DNA of 64,000 nt from Duganella sp. CF402. GTDB lineage: Bacteria > Pseudomonadota > Gammaproteobacteria > Burkholderiales > Burkholderiaceae_D. The notes below the pieces were generated by a model. That model made no database searches. It worked only from the letters and a program-made list of their open reading frames with translations, and was not told the origin of the DNA. The stretch covers positions 558,001-622,000 of the forward strand of contig NZ_FOBG01000001.1 of NCBI RefSeq assembly GCF_900109645.1, in the 5' to 3' direction. Positions 17,875 to 26,914 of this stretch are shown piece after piece. Within the stretch, counting starts at the first letter, position 1, and each line of letters starts with the position of its first letter. Made by a program: the position numbers and the translations under genes.

Positions 17875-17930
17875 TAAATTAAAAGCTGACCCTGAATTGG
17901 GTATGATGCGTTTTTTCGATTGGGCTTGGT

Positions 17931-18458
17931 ATGAAGGACTGGTTTGCCGGCGAGCGTGGGGCGTATTTTTTCTTGTGGCTGGGCATCGGCCTGATCGCGC
18001 TGTTTGGCGTGCTCGAATATCGCTTTCCCAAGGCGGAGCAGTTGGAGGCGGCGAATGGGCGTGTGACCTGGCAGCAGGAGACGCGCGGGGCGCTGTATTT
18101 CCGCTTGGCGGACCAGCAGCAGTTGGTGTTGTACGCCAAGGGCGATGCCGACGGCAAGCAGCGCGCGGCGATCCGCGACGCGGCCATGTATCCAATCACG
18201 GTGCAGTTCCTGCGGGCGCAGAAAACTGGCATCGGCTTTGCGCCCGGCGAGTTCTATACCGCTTACACGGTGGCGGTCGGCGGCAAGCAGGTGGCCAGCC
18301 TGGCCGCAGTGCGCGGCGACTATCGCCATGACAATCTTATCGCGCTGGTGATGGGGATTGCCGCCGCACTGGCTGGCTGTTGGCGCCTGCGCGCGCTCGG
18401 CGCGGCTACGTCACGTCGCGCTGGCGGCGGAAGGCCAGCCAGCCGGCGATCACGGTAA
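17931..18458 (+). CDS. Small membrane protein of unknown function
   Basis: A 175-residue protein I do not recognise. It has a hydrophobic segment near the N-terminus (YFFLWLGIGLIALFGVLEY, about 12-30), a soluble region of about 110 residues (EAANGRVTWQQETRGALYF, QLVLYAKGD, AAMYPITVQFLR), and a second hydrophobic segment (LIALVMGIAAALAGCWRL, about 137-154) followed by an Arg-rich tail. The topology suggests a periplasmic domain held by two helices. Its last 53 bases overlap the convergent ZntB-like gene. The 95-base region before it contains an A/T-rich stretch and TATGAT as a likely -10. Confidence 0.6.
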   Translation: MKDWFAGERGAYFFLWLGIGLIALFGVLEYRFPKAEQLEAANGRVTWQQETRGALYFRLADQQQLVLYAKGDADGKQRAAIRDAAMYPITVQFLRAQKTGIGFAPGEFYTAYTVAVGGKQVASLAAVRGDYRHDNLIALVMGIAAALAGCWRLRALGAATSRRAGGGRPASRRSR

Positions 18459-19431
18459 AGCTCGCCACTATCACGACCACGATCAGGAAGCCGTGCGCCG
18501 ATTGCGCCAGCGGGATCCCGCCGACGTTCATGCCCAGCAGGCCGGCGATGATGTTGATCGGCAGCGCCAACACGGTCACCACGGTCAGCACGAACAGGCT
18601 GTGGTTGTTGGCCTCGCTGGCCAGTGCCGCAATTTCCTCTTGTATCAGCTTGATGCGCTCCTGCAGCGACGCCATGTCCGCCAGCACCATCGAGAATTCC
18701 TCGGTCGATTGACGCAGTTCTTGCACGTCGCTCTCGGCCATCCATGCCGGCGGCTTTTGCAGCAGGCGGAATAGCGCCGCCGGCTCCGGCGCCAGCAGAC
18801 GTTGCAGCCGCACCAGTACCCGCCGCAAGGCGCCCAGGCTGGCGCGCTTGGTGGTCAGTTTGCCGGCCAGCAGATTGTCTTCGATGCTGTCCACCGTGCT
18901 GATGGCGTCGCGCACGATTTTGATCAGGGCGTCGGCCTGATCGCGCAGCAAATGGGTCAGCAGTTCCACTGATGAGTGGATCGGTTCGCCGCCGCGCACG
19001 GCGTTGCGCAGGCTGTCCACCGCGCGCAGCGGCTTGCGGCGCGCGCTGATGACGATTTGCCGGTCCACGCTGAGCCACAGGGTCGAGATGTCGGACGGCT
19101 CGAACGAGAAATCGTGCAGCACGTCGTTGACCACCGCGATCAGGGTGTCGTCGGCCAGTTCGATGCGGGTCGAGCGCGGGCCTTCGTGCAGGCTTTCGTA
19201 GAATTCCTCCGGCAGCGCCATGTGCTCGTGCAGCCACTTTTCGCTGGCGGTGTTGGCCAGGTTGTAGTGCAGCCAGATGAACTCCTGCGGATGCTGCTCG
19301 CGCTCCTTGAGCCACGCGCACGCAGCATCGGTGTCCAGCGGCTGGCCTTTGCCGTCGGCGCTGCGGCCGAACAGGTAGCCGCATACCAGGCCGGATTGGT
19401 CGGAACCGTAGGACTGCGGCGCGCTCTGCAT
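18406..19431 (-). CDS. CorA-family divalent metal transporter (ZntB-like)
   Basis: A 341-residue membrane protein: large cytoplasmic N-terminal domain with long helices (QADALIKIVRDAISTVDSIE) and two C-terminal transmembrane helices joined by the signature loop GMNVGGIP. The GG after the GMN triplet is as in ZntB (zinc efflux or uptake), while CorA proper has GMNFE; I therefore favour ZntB-like. It forms a homopentamer in the inner membrane. The gene begins five bases after the HDOD gene, so they are probably one operon. Confidence 0.9.
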   Translation of the reverse strand: MQSAPQSYGSDQSGLVCGYLFGRSADGKGQPLDTDAACAWLKEREQHPQEFIWLHYNLANTASEKWLHEHMALPEEFYESLHEGPRSTRIELADDTLIAVVNDVLHDFSFEPSDISTLWLSVDRQIVISARRKPLRAVDSLRNAVRGGEPIHSSVELLTHLLRDQADALIKIVRDAISTVDSIEDNLLAGKLTTKRASLGALRRVLVRLQRLLAPEPAALFRLLQKPPAWMAESDVQELRQSTEEFSMVLADMASLQERIKLIQEEIAALASEANNHSLFVLTVVTVLALPINIIAGLLGMNVGGIPLAQSAHGFLIVVVIVASFTVIAGWLAFRRQRDVT

Positions 19432-19436
19432 CCGGC

Positions 19437-20276
19437 CTACACCAGCAGCGCGGCGCTCATCTCAGCCGCATCGCGCTTGGCTTCTTCCAGCATGGAGGCC
19501 AGCCGGTGCTCGTCGATGAACAGGTCGATGGCGGAGTCGGAGTGCGGCGGCAGGTCGCGCTGCGGTTCCTGCAGCGGCGATTTCACCGGCGTCAGGTGAT
19601 TGGCCAGCAGCAGGGTGTCGAGCAGGGTGTCGGGCGGGATCGACATGAAGCTGTCACGCAGGCCTTCGATGGCGTCGGCCACCGGCTCCGGGATGCACAG
19701 CTTGCGCATCACTTCGCGGGTGATGATTTCCTCGCTGGCCGAGTGCCAGTTTTCCGGATCCTCGTCCAGCAGGCCGGGGAATTCCTCGGCGCGCGACAGC
19801 AGGTAGAAGCCGCCCACCTCGTGCACGATGCCGGCGAACAGCGCGGTGTCTTCGTTCACGCCGGTCACGTGGCGCGCGATCAGGCGCCCCAGCGCGGCCA
19901 CAGCGATGGTGTGGTCCCACAGTTTTTCGGCCTTGTTGCGCAGCGCCGGGTCGGAGATCTTGCTGCCGAACTGGCGCACCACCATCGCCGCCGCCAGCGC
20001 GAACAGGTTCTGGTAGCCGATGCGCATGATGGCGCCGCGCACATTGGTCACCACCGGCGCGCCGGCGCGGGTGAACATGGCGGAATTCGAGATGGCCACG
20101 GTTTTGGCGGCCAACAAGGGCTCGGCCAGTACCAGGCTGATGGCGGTATCGATAGGGCAGTCGGGGTCGTCCAATGCCAGTTGCACGCGCAGCGCCGCGT
20201 TGACGCTGGTGGGGAAGACGAGTTCGCCACGGATGGCCAGGGCCGCGATGTGGCCATATGCTTCGAGTTTGTTCAT
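19437..20276 (-). CDS. HDOD-domain signalling protein
   Basis: A 279-residue soluble protein. The HDOD fold covers about 15-215: LVFPTSVNAALRVQLALDDPD, AISLVLAEPLLAAKTVAISNSAMF, VRGAIMRIGYQNLFALA, LWDHTIAVAALGRLIARH, and DTALFAGIVHEVGGFYLL. HDOD proteins resemble HD phosphohydrolases without catalysis and act in stress and second-messenger signalling. The start ATG 20276 has no Shine-Dalgarno; a very good promoter lies so close that the mRNA may be leaderless (see the promoter entry). It is followed by the ZntB-like gene. Confidence 0.87.
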   Translation of the reverse strand: MNKLEAYGHIAALAIRGELVFPTSVNAALRVQLALDDPDCPIDTAISLVLAEPLLAAKTVAISNSAMFTRAGAPVVTNVRGAIMRIGYQNLFALAAAMVVRQFGSKISDPALRNKAEKLWDHTIAVAALGRLIARHVTGVNEDTALFAGIVHEVGGFYLLSRAEEFPGLLDEDPENWHSASEEIITREVMRKLCIPEPVADAIEGLRDSFMSIPPDTLLDTLLLANHLTPVKSPLQEPQRDLPPHSDSAIDLFIDEHRLASMLEEAKRDAAEMSAALLV

Positions 20277-20283
20277 GGTCAAA

Positions 20284-20312
20284 ATTATACGCAGGTGTGG
20301 CCTCAATCTCAA
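20284..20312 (-). promoter_or_regulatory. Sigma-70 promoter giving a near-leaderless HDOD mRNA
   Basis: On the minus strand TTGAGA (20307-20312), a 17-base spacer and TATAAT (20284-20289) form an almost ideal promoter. Transcription should start about seven bases after the -10, at about 20277, while the start codon is 20276-20274. No ribosome site fits in between. Confidence 0.7.
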
Positions 20313-20414
20313 CGCCATGCGGCAGGTTCTCGTCGGCGATGCGACAGAATGGCGGCGCGCAGGATGCGCGGAGGGGGCAAGGCGTGCGCGGGGAGGCGGC
20401 GCGGAAGGGAGGCA

Positions 20415-20444
20415 TTCGCGGCGCCGGGATGGGGGCGCCGCGAA
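20415..20444 (-). terminator. GC-rich hairpin after dadA
   Basis: TTCGCGGCGCC (20415-20425) and GGCGCCGCGAA (20434-20444) are perfect 11-base arms with an 8-base loop, 17 bases after the dadA stop. There is no T-run on either side, so it may stabilise the 3' end or act with Rho rather than terminate by itself. The rest of the 184 bases between dadA and the HDOD gene holds only the HDOD promoter. Confidence 0.5.
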
Positions 20445-20460
20445 CGAGGGGAAAGCTAAA

Positions 20461-21744
20461 TCAGGCGTTGACCAACTCGGGATGGCGCGCGCCGCGCTCG
20501 TTGCTGTAGCGGCTGACCGACAGGTCGTCGGCGCGGATCGCCGGACGGCGCGACGAGATCAGGTCCGACAGCAGTTGCGCCGAGCCGCAGGACATGGTCC
20601 AGCCCAGCGTGCCGTGGCCGGTGTTGATGTACAGGTTGCGCAGGCCGGTGCGGCCGACGATCGGCGTGCCGTCCGGCGTCATCGGGCGCAGGCCGGTCCA
20701 GAAGCTGGCCTGGGCGGTGTCACCGGCGCCGGGGAACAGGTCGTTGACCACCATTTCCAGCGTTTCGCGGCGGCGCGGATTCAGGGTGCGGTCGAAGCCG
20801 GCGATCTCGGCCATGCCGCCGACGCGGATGCGGTCGTCGAAGCGGGTGACGGCGATTTTGTAGGTTTCGTCCAGGATGGTCGACACCGGCGCGGCGTCGG
20901 CGTTCACGATCGGCACGGTGATCGAGTAGCCTTTCAGCGGGTACACCGGGATCTTCACCAGATCTTTCAGCAGCGCGGTCGAGTAGGCGCCCATCGCCAC
21001 CACGTAGGAATCAGCGGTGACCAGCTCTGGGCCGCACTGCACACCCTTGAGCTGCTCGCCTTCGCTGACCAGGCCGGTGATATCGACGCCGTAGCGGAAC
21101 TTCACGCCCAGCTCTTCCGCCATCGCGGTCAAGCGGGTGGTGAACAGCTGGCAGTCGCCGGTTTCATCGTTGGGCAGGCGCAGGCCGCCGACCAGCTTGT
21201 TGCGGGCCAGGCCCGGCTCAGCGCTGATCAGTTGTTCGCGGCTCAGCAGTTCATACGGTACGCCGGTTTCTTCCAGCACGGCGATGTCCTTGGCGGCGGC
21301 GTCCATTTGCTCCTGGGTGCGGAACAGCTGGGTCGTGCCTTGCTGGCGGCCTTCGTATTCGATGCCGGTGGAGGCGCGCAGGGCTTTGAAGCAGTCGCGG
21401 CTGTACTCGGCCAGGCGCACCATGCGTTCCTTGTTGACGGCGTAGCGTTCGGCATTGCAGTTCTGCAGCATCTGCCACATCCATTGCAGCTGGAACAGGG
21501 TGCCGTCCGGGGTGATGGACAGCGGTGCGTGACGCTGCAGCATCCATTTCATGGCTTTCAGCGGGATGCCGGGGGCGGCCCACGGCGAGGCGTAGCCGGG
21601 CGAGATCTGGCCGGCGTTGGCGAAACTGGTTTCGAGGGCGGGGCCGGCTTGGCGGTCGAGCACGGTGACGTCGTGGCCGGCCTTAGCCAGATAGTAGGCG
21701 CTGGTGACGCCGATGACACCGCTACCCAGAATGACTATACGCAT
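20461..21744 (-). CDS. dadA: D-amino acid dehydrogenase small subunit
   Basis: A 427-residue FAD flavoenzyme that oxidises D-alanine and other D-amino acids to 2-oxo acids and ammonia, passing electrons to the respiratory chain. The Rossmann FAD site is [20 protein letters not shown]; further DadA motifs are [39 protein letters not shown] and [19 protein letters not shown]. Length is as usual for DadA (about 430). No alanine racemase gene follows in this window. A divergent Lrp-type gene starts 98 bases away and is its likely regulator. Confidence 0.96.
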   Translation of the reverse strand: MRIVILGSGVIGVTSAYYLAKAGHDVTVLDRQAGPALETSFANAGQISPGYASPWAAPGIPLKAMKWMLQRHAPLSITPDGTLFQLQWMWQMLQNCNAERYAVNKERMVRLAEYSRDCFKALRASTGIEYEGRQQGTTQLFRTQEQMDAAAKDIAVLEETGVPYELLSREQLISAEPGLARNKLVGGLRLPNDETGDCQLFTTRLTAMAEELGVKFRYGVDITGLVSEGEQLKGVQCGPELVTADSYVVAMGAYSTALLKDLVKIPVYPLKGYSITVPIVNADAAPVSTILDETYKIAVTRFDDRIRVGGMAEIAGFDRTLNPRRRETLEMVVNDLFPGAGDTAQASFWTGLRPMTPDGTPIVGRTGLRNLYINTGHGTLGWTMSCGSAQLLSDLISSRRPAIRADDLSVSRYSNERGARHPELVNA

Positions 21745-21842
21745 GCTTGCCCCCGATTATTTAACTGCATTAGATTCCGCTATGGTATTCTCGTTATCGT
21801 AGTGTTTGTTACTGTATATATTCGATAAAACAGTGGATTTTC

Positions 21843-22340
21843 ATGAGAATTCAGAAAGAATCGGTCCGGGGCCTGGACAAGCTTGATCGAAAGATATTGC
21901 AGATCCTGCAGGAGGATGGGCGCATCTCGATGAAGGACCTGGGCGAGCAGGTGGGTTTGTCGACCACGCCGACCATCGAGCGCGTCAAGCGGATGGAGCG
22001 CGATGGCGTGATTACCGGCTACCACGCGCGCATCGATCCGCCGTCGCTGGGGGCCAAGCTGCTGGTGTTTGTGGAGATCACGCTGAACCAGAAGTCGGGG
22101 CCGGCGTTCGAGCAGTTCCGGCGCGAGGTGCTGCGGATACCGGAGGTGCAGGAGTGTCATCTGGTATCGGGCGATTTCGATTATTTGATCAAGGCGCGCA
22201 TCCACGAAATGGCCGAGTACCGCAAGCTGCTCGGCGAAATGCTGCTCAGCCTGCCTGGCGCGGCGCAGTCGAAAAGCTATGTGGTGATGGAGGAAATCAA
22301 GGAGACGCTGACGCTATCTACCGAGGTAGTGCAGGGCTGA
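21843..22340 (+). CDS. Lrp/AsnC-family regulator, probable activator of dadA
   Basis: A 165-residue Lrp-type protein: HTH (LDKLDRKILQILQEDGRISMKDLGEQVGLSTTPTIERVKRME is contained at about 11-52) and the ligand-binding RAM domain (LVFVEITLNQK, VQECHLVSGDFDYLIKARI). Divergent placement from dadA matches the Lrp-type regulators of D-alanine catabolism (DadR/Lrp). The 98-base intergenic region is A/T-rich, as for Lrp sites. The ribosome binding site before ATG 21843 is weak. Confidence 0.92.
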   Translation: MRIQKESVRGLDKLDRKILQILQEDGRISMKDLGEQVGLSTTPTIERVKRMERDGVITGYHARIDPPSLGAKLLVFVEITLNQKSGPAFEQFRREVLRIPEVQECHLVSGDFDYLIKARIHEMAEYRKLLGEMLLSLPGAAQSKSYVVMEEIKETLTLSTEVVQG

Positions 22341-22394
22341 TCTATATCAAAGTGTGCGGCTTGCATTCGCCGAAGGGCGGCGCATACTGTTCCC

Positions 22395-22655
22395 ATGAAC
22401 TCCGTCGACTCCACCAAATGCCGTAAGACGCCTGAAGAGGGCGGCGTGCCCCCCGAGCAGGCGACCGCGCATGCGGACGCGCTGGGAGAGGTGCTGGAGG
22501 GGCTTGCTTCCAAAGAGTGGGTGCGGACGGAGCTCGCGCAGCAACTAGGGGCGCTCAAGTTCGATATGTTGAAGTGGATGATCTCCTTGTTCGTCGCCCA
22601 GAGCAGCCTGACCATTGGCGCTGTCATTGCGCTTATCCGCTACCTGCCGCACTAA
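22395..22655 (+). CDS. Small coiled-coil/transmembrane protein (DUF1640-like tail)
   Basis: An 86-residue protein: polar N-terminus, short helical stretch (ASKEWVRTELAQQLGALKFD) and one C-terminal hydrophobic segment (MLKWMISLFVAQSSLTIGAV). The LKWM motif followed by a helix is like the C-terminus of DUF1640/CCDC90-type proteins, but most of that family is missing. No Shine-Dalgarno is visible before the ATG. A broken relative may lie at 39123-39290. Function unknown. Confidence 0.55.
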   Translation: MNSVDSTKCRKTPEEGGVPPEQATAHADALGEVLEGLASKEWVRTELAQQLGALKFDMLKWMISLFVAQSSLTIGAVIALIRYLPH

Positions 22656-22706
22656 GCCCGCTTCAGTTACAATGCCATAATGGCATCACAACCAACTGGA
22701 GCAGGC

Positions 22707-24242
22707 GTGAATCCTCCCTCGCAGCTCGTCGTGCGTTCGCTGGACGAGCATTTGTCGTCCGACCAGAGCTTCAGCTCCGCCTACGCGCGGGCGGTGGGCG
22801 CGATCGCCGGTAATGAAGGCAGCCTCACGCTGGCCCAGTTCGCCGCCGTCACCGACCTTGCCGGCGATGGCCAATCCTCTGCCGTCTTCACTGCACTCGT
22901 CTTGAACGCCATCGAATCTGGCGTGGAAGTTGACTGGGCGCTGAATGCGCTTAGTCGCAGCTGCACCGGTATCGACCAGGCCGCGCGCGAACAGGCGCTG
23001 GATATGACCATCCCGCTGCTGGCGCTGCACGGCGCCGAGGCGCGCGCACTGGCGCAGCGGCTGGCCAAGGCGCTATCGGTGCGCTTGTCGCCGGAAAACC
23101 TGGAACGCCTGCCGGCCGCCGAAGAGCGCGGCATCCTCGCCAACCTTGGCGAACAGGCGCGCCGGCTGGTGCGCGGCCGTTCGCTGGCAGATGCGGTGGC
23201 GGATTTCGGCCGCACCGCAGGCCAGCGCGAACTGGTCGATCACGCGCGCCATTTCCAATCCGGCGAGATCGACCAGGCCGCGCTGCGTGAAGTGGTCAGG
23301 AGCACCACCGCCGCCATCGCGCAGGACATCAGCATCTATCAGGAGCAGGCGCGTCTGCTGTCGGTGGGCGAGGCGGCGGCCAGTTCGCTGGTCAACGCCG
23401 CCGGTGATCTGAAAAGCCAGGTGACCCAGCGGCTGGTGCTGGTCGAACAGCGCATCGCCCACGAGCGCCGCCTGATGATCGAGGAAATCGACGACGCCGT
23501 GCATGATGCCGGCAACGCCATTGAACTCGCCATGACGGACCGCCTCAACACCGACAAATGGAAAGATGAAGACGTGTGGGCCAGCATGGGCCGCAACCAG
23601 TTCGGGCAGGAGATGGAGCGGCGGCTGGACCGCATCGTGCGGCGCAAGGAACAGGCCTTGCTGCTGTTGCAGGAGGATTTGCGGCTGTTCCAGTCGGGGA
23701 TGAAGCTGGGGCAGGCGACGGTGTTCCAGCGTCAGCACCACGCGGCGCTGGCCAAGCTGATGCCGCGCCTGCGTATTGGTACGCGTATCGTCAACAAGCT
23801 GGATACGGCGGCGAATATCACGCTGGCCGGTGGGGCGGCGGTGGCGGCCAGCACCGGCACGGCGGCTTACCTGATCGGCGCAGCGGTGGTGTTGCCGGTG
23901 GTGGCGCCGGTGGCGCCGTTTGTCGGCGGCGCCGTGCTGCTGGCTGGCGCGTTCAAGTGGTTTACAGATGGTGGTAAGCGCAAGCGCACCGAAATCCGCG
24001 ACAAGCGCATCGCGTTTGAAGAGGAGCTGCGCAAGCAGCTGATGGCGGCAGAGCAGTCGTTCAATGCGCAGTTGGAGCAGGTGGCTGAAGGCTTCCGCGA
24101 TTCGGCCGTGCAGCTATTGACACCGATCCTGCTGGAAGCCGAAGCCGCCGGCCGCGTGCCCGGCATGCGCCAGCGCATCGCCGATCGCGTCATCACCCAA
24201 GCCCAAGCCGCAATCCGTCAGCTGGATGCCGAACTGCGCTAG
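22707..24242 (+). CDS. Unrecognised TerB-like/coiled-coil membrane protein
   Basis: A 511-residue protein from GTG 22707, which has GGAG upstream; ATG 22680 would add nine residues but has no ribosome site. Residues about 20-120 read like a TerB-type helical domain (AYARAVGAIAGNEGSLTLAQFAAVTDLAG). A long charged helical region follows (about 170-350). Residues about 370-420 are strongly hydrophobic (NITLAGGAAVAASTGTAAYL, VVLPVVAPVAPFVGGAVLLA), and the C-terminus is again a coiled coil (FEEELRKQLMAAEQSFNAQ). This tail resembles the membrane paddle and stalk of bacterial dynamin-like proteins, but there is no GTP-binding P-loop. Function is not assigned. Confidence 0.6.
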   Translation: MNPPSQLVVRSLDEHLSSDQSFSSAYARAVGAIAGNEGSLTLAQFAAVTDLAGDGQSSAVFTALVLNAIESGVEVDWALNALSRSCTGIDQAAREQALDMTIPLLALHGAEARALAQRLAKALSVRLSPENLERLPAAEERGILANLGEQARRLVRGRSLADAVADFGRTAGQRELVDHARHFQSGEIDQAALREVVRSTTAAIAQDISIYQEQARLLSVGEAAASSLVNAAGDLKSQVTQRLVLVEQRIAHERRLMIEEIDDAVHDAGNAIELAMTDRLNTDKWKDEDVWASMGRNQFGQEMERRLDRIVRRKEQALLLLQEDLRLFQSGMKLGQATVFQRQHHAALAKLMPRLRIGTRIVNKLDTAANITLAGGAAVAASTGTAAYLIGAAVVLPVVAPVAPFVGGAVLLAGAFKWFTDGGKRKRTEIRDKRIAFEEELRKQLMAAEQSFNAQLEQVAEGFRDSAVQLLTPILLEAEAAGRVPGMRQRIADRVITQAQAAIRQLDAELR

Positions 24243-24244
24243 CG

Positions 24245-24304
24245 AATTCGGGGTCAGAGCCGACAATCGGACAAATGTCCGATTGTCGGCTCTGACCCCG
24301 AATT
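24245..24304. repeat. Perfect 29-base inverted repeat (REP-like), bidirectional terminator
   Basis: Positions 24245-24273 and 24276-24304 are exact reverse complements with only AA between. The arms contain GGGGTCAGAGCC and its complement, a motif I know from REP-like repeats of proteobacteria. The element fills nearly all of the 63 bases between two convergent genes (stops at 24242 and 24306). Flanking T-rich ends (AATTTTTA) on the right suggest it also terminates transcription. Confidence 0.85.
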
Positions 24305-24305
24305 T

Positions 24306-25454
24306 TTAGAGGTTGCGGGCGATGATGGCGTCGGCGGCGGTGGCGGCTTGTTGCAATGGCTGTGCCAGCGCTTGGGTGGTGTAGACCGGCGTTTGCGGCA
24401 TCGCCGCGCCCAGCACCGCGCCGTCGGTTTTGCTGATGTCCACCGAGACGGTGGTCGACAGGCCAATACGCAGCGGGTGCTCTTTCAACTCCTTCGGATC
24501 CAGCGCAATGCGCACCGGCAGGCGCTGTACCACTTTGATCCAGTTGCCGCTGGCATTCTGCGCCGGCAGCAGCGAGAACGCGCTGCCTGTACCTGCCGAC
24601 AGCCCCACCACGCGGCCGTGGAATTCGACTTTGCTGCCATACATATCCGCTTCCACTTTGGCCGGCTGGCCGACGCGGATATTCTTCAGTTCCGATTCCT
24701 TGAAGTTGGCGTCCACCCACAGCTGGTCCAGCGGCACGATCGCCATCAGCGAAGTCCCCGGCGTGGCGCGCGCGCCAATTTGCACGCTGCGCTTGGCCAC
24801 GTAGCCCGACACCGGCGCCAAGATCGTATTGCGGCGCGCCGCCAGCCACGCCTGCACGTAATCAGCTTTGGCCGCCTGCACCGCCGGATGCTGCGCCACG
24901 CTCACGCCGCTGACGCCAGCCTTGGCCGCCTCTTCCTGCTTGACCGCCACCGCAATCGCGGCGCGCGCATCTTCCACTGCCTGGCGCGCGTGCTCCACTT
25001 CTTCGCCCGACACGGTATGGTCGGCCGCCAGGGGCTTGCGGCGCGCCAGGTCGGCTTCGGCATTCTTCAGCTGCAGCTTGCGCAGCGCGACGGTGGCATC
25101 GTACTGCGCCACGTCGGCAAAGCGCTGGCGCTGCTGGCGCACGGCAGCGCCCAGTTTGGCTTCGGCTTGCGCCAGCGCGATGTCGGCATCGGCCGCATCG
25201 AGCTGGATCAGCGGCGCGCCTGCTTGCACCATCTGCGTTTCATCGGCGCGGATCTCGGTCACATTGCCGGTCACTTGCGACGACAGGTTGACCAGGTTGC
25301 CGCCCACGTAGGCGTTGTCGGTCTCCTGCACTTTGGACAGTACGCTCGCGTAGTAAACCGCGTAAGCCGCACCGACGGCGATGAAGGCCAGCGTGATCCC
25401 CGCCAGCATGGCCTTGCGTTTTCTCTCGTTTGGTTTGGTGATTTCAGTGCTCAT
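24306..25454 (-). CDS. emrA: EmrA-type membrane fusion protein
   Basis: A 382-residue HlyD-family adaptor: one N-terminal membrane helix (about 15-35), the EmrA-style VQETDNAYVGGNLVNLSSQVTG (positions about 41-62), an alpha-hairpin coiled coil (about 85-185), lipoyl half APVSGYVAKRSVQIGARATPG and the beta-barrel part LWVDANFKESELKNIRVGQPA. It links the DHA2 pump to the outer-membrane channel across the periplasm. It is the last gene of the minus-strand marR-emrB-OMF-emrA operon, 12 bases after the outer-membrane factor gene, and ends at the inverted repeat 24245-24304. Confidence 0.93.
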   Translation of the reverse strand: MSTEITKPNERKRKAMLAGITLAFIAVGAAYAVYYASVLSKVQETDNAYVGGNLVNLSSQVTGNVTEIRADETQMVQAGAPLIQLDAADADIALAQAEAKLGAAVRQQRQRFADVAQYDATVALRKLQLKNAEADLARRKPLAADHTVSGEEVEHARQAVEDARAAIAVAVKQEEAAKAGVSGVSVAQHPAVQAAKADYVQAWLAARRNTILAPVSGYVAKRSVQIGARATPGTSLMAIVPLDQLWVDANFKESELKNIRVGQPAKVEADMYGSKVEFHGRVVGLSAGTGSAFSLLPAQNASGNWIKVVQRLPVRIALDPKELKEHPLRIGLSTTVSVDISKTDGAVLGAAMPQTPVYTTQALAQPLQQAATAADAIIARNL

Positions 25455-25466
25455 GATGTGATGTCC

Positions 25467-26903
25467 TTATTTGATCGCGGTCGCCAGCGGCGCTTCTTCG
25501 TGATAGCCGCCGCCCAGCGCATTGGTCAGCGCGACTTCGGCCAGCAGTTGTACTTGTTGCAGATACAGGTCCGCATCGCGCTGTTTGAGCAGCGACAGGC
25601 GCGCATTCAGCACGCTGCTGTTGTTGGCCAGGCCGTGGTCCATGCGCGCTTGCGCCGACGCCAGCTGCGCGCGCGCCAACGTGGTAGCCGCAGTTTGCTG
25701 CACGATTTGCTGCTCGATGCCTTGCAGTTGCGCGCCGCCTTGCGCCACTTCGCGCACGGCTTCGACGATGGTCTGGTTGTATTCGGCGATGCGCTCGTTG
25801 CGGTTGGTGCGCGCGCCGTCCAGTTGCGCATCGAGGCGCTTGCTGTCGAACAGCGGCAGCGACACGCTCGGGCCGATGTACAGGGTGCGGCTGGCCAGTT
25901 GCAGCAGGTCTTCGGCCTTGACGCTATTCAGGCCGATGGAGCCGGTCAGGTTGACGTCGGGATAGAACGCGGCCTTGGCGGCGTCGATCTTGCTGAGCGA
26001 GGCTTCCAGCGTCCAGCGTGCCGCTTGCAGATCCGGACGGCGCGCCATCAGTTCCATGCCGAGGCGTGCGGGCAGGGCGTGCGGCGCGGGGGACACCGCC
26101 ACCGGCTTGAGATCGGCCAGCGCTGTGTTGTCGGCGCCTGCCAGCGCGCGCAGGGCTTCGCGTTCATATTCGATATCGGCCCGGAGCTGAGCCTGCTGTT
26201 TGCGGATCAGGTTCAGTTCCGCTTCGGCGGCGCGCTGCTCGTCGGCGCTGGCCAGGCCGCGCGCGATGCGCTTGGCCCTATCTTGCACCAGCGCGGTTTG
26301 CGTGGCCGCCAGTTGATCGGTATTTTCCAATCGCGCCCACGCGCCTTGCAGGCGGAAGTAGCTTTGCGCAATCGATGCTGCCAGCGCCTGTTCGGCTTCG
26401 GCATAGGCGGCGCGGCCGGCATTCAGTTCGCCGACGGCAGCCGACACTTGCGCGCGGTTCTTGCCCCACCAGTCGAAGTTGTAGCGCAGGTCGAGGCGCA
26501 AGGTCTCTTCGGTAAAGTAAGCGCCGCCGATCGGCGCCGGGAACAAGCCGGTTCCCGAGTAGCGCTGGCGGTTGGCGTTGCCGTTCACCGTGCCGGAGAT
26601 GCCCAGGTCGGCCACGCTGCGCGACAGCGAGGAGCGCGCGCTGCCGATGTGCGCCGCCGCCACTTCCAGCGACGGGCCGGAGGCCAGCGCCTGCTTGATG
26701 ATGGCGTTGAGCTGCTCGTCATGGTAGGCGGTCCACCATTGCACTTGCGGCCAGCCTTCCTGCGCGAGCTTGATGTTGGCCGACAGTTCGGCGCCGGCGA
26801 TGTCGCGCTTGGCCAGCGCGTTGCGGTCCGGCGGCACGCTGGCGCAGCCGGCGAGGGCGATCGCCACGGCGGCCGCCACGACCAGTATGGTTGGTGTTTT
26901 CAT
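25467..26903 (-). CDS. NodT-family outer-membrane efflux lipoprotein
   Basis: A 478-residue TolC-like channel subunit. Signal peptide with lipobox LAGC (Cys about 20), then two OEP repeats typical of the NodT/OprM family (SGPSLEVAAAHIGSARSSL, LDLRYNFDWWGKNRA, ELMARRPDLQAARWTLEASL, GPSVSLPLFDSKRLDAQL). The start is ATG 26903 with AGGAGA seven bases upstream; a reading frame start at 26918 lies within the preceding gene. It forms a trimeric outer-membrane duct for the EmrAB-type pump of this operon. Confidence 0.92.
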   Translation of the reverse strand: MKTPTILVVAAAVAIALAGCASVPPDRNALAKRDIAGAELSANIKLAQEGWPQVQWWTAYHDEQLNAIIKQALASGPSLEVAAAHIGSARSSLSRSVADLGISGTVNGNANRQRYSGTGLFPAPIGGAYFTEETLRLDLRYNFDWWGKNRAQVSAAVGELNAGRAAYAEAEQALAASIAQSYFRLQGAWARLENTDQLAATQTALVQDRAKRIARGLASADEQRAAEAELNLIRKQQAQLRADIEYEREALRALAGADNTALADLKPVAVSPAPHALPARLGMELMARRPDLQAARWTLEASLSKIDAAKAAFYPDVNLTGSIGLNSVKAEDLLQLASRTLYIGPSVSLPLFDSKRLDAQLDGARTNRNERIAEYNQTIVEAVREVAQGGAQLQGIEQQIVQQTAATTLARAQLASAQARMDHGLANNSSVLNARLSLLKQRDADLYLQQVQLLAEVALTNALGGGYHEEAPLATAIK

Positions 26904-26914
26904 TTCGGTTCTCC

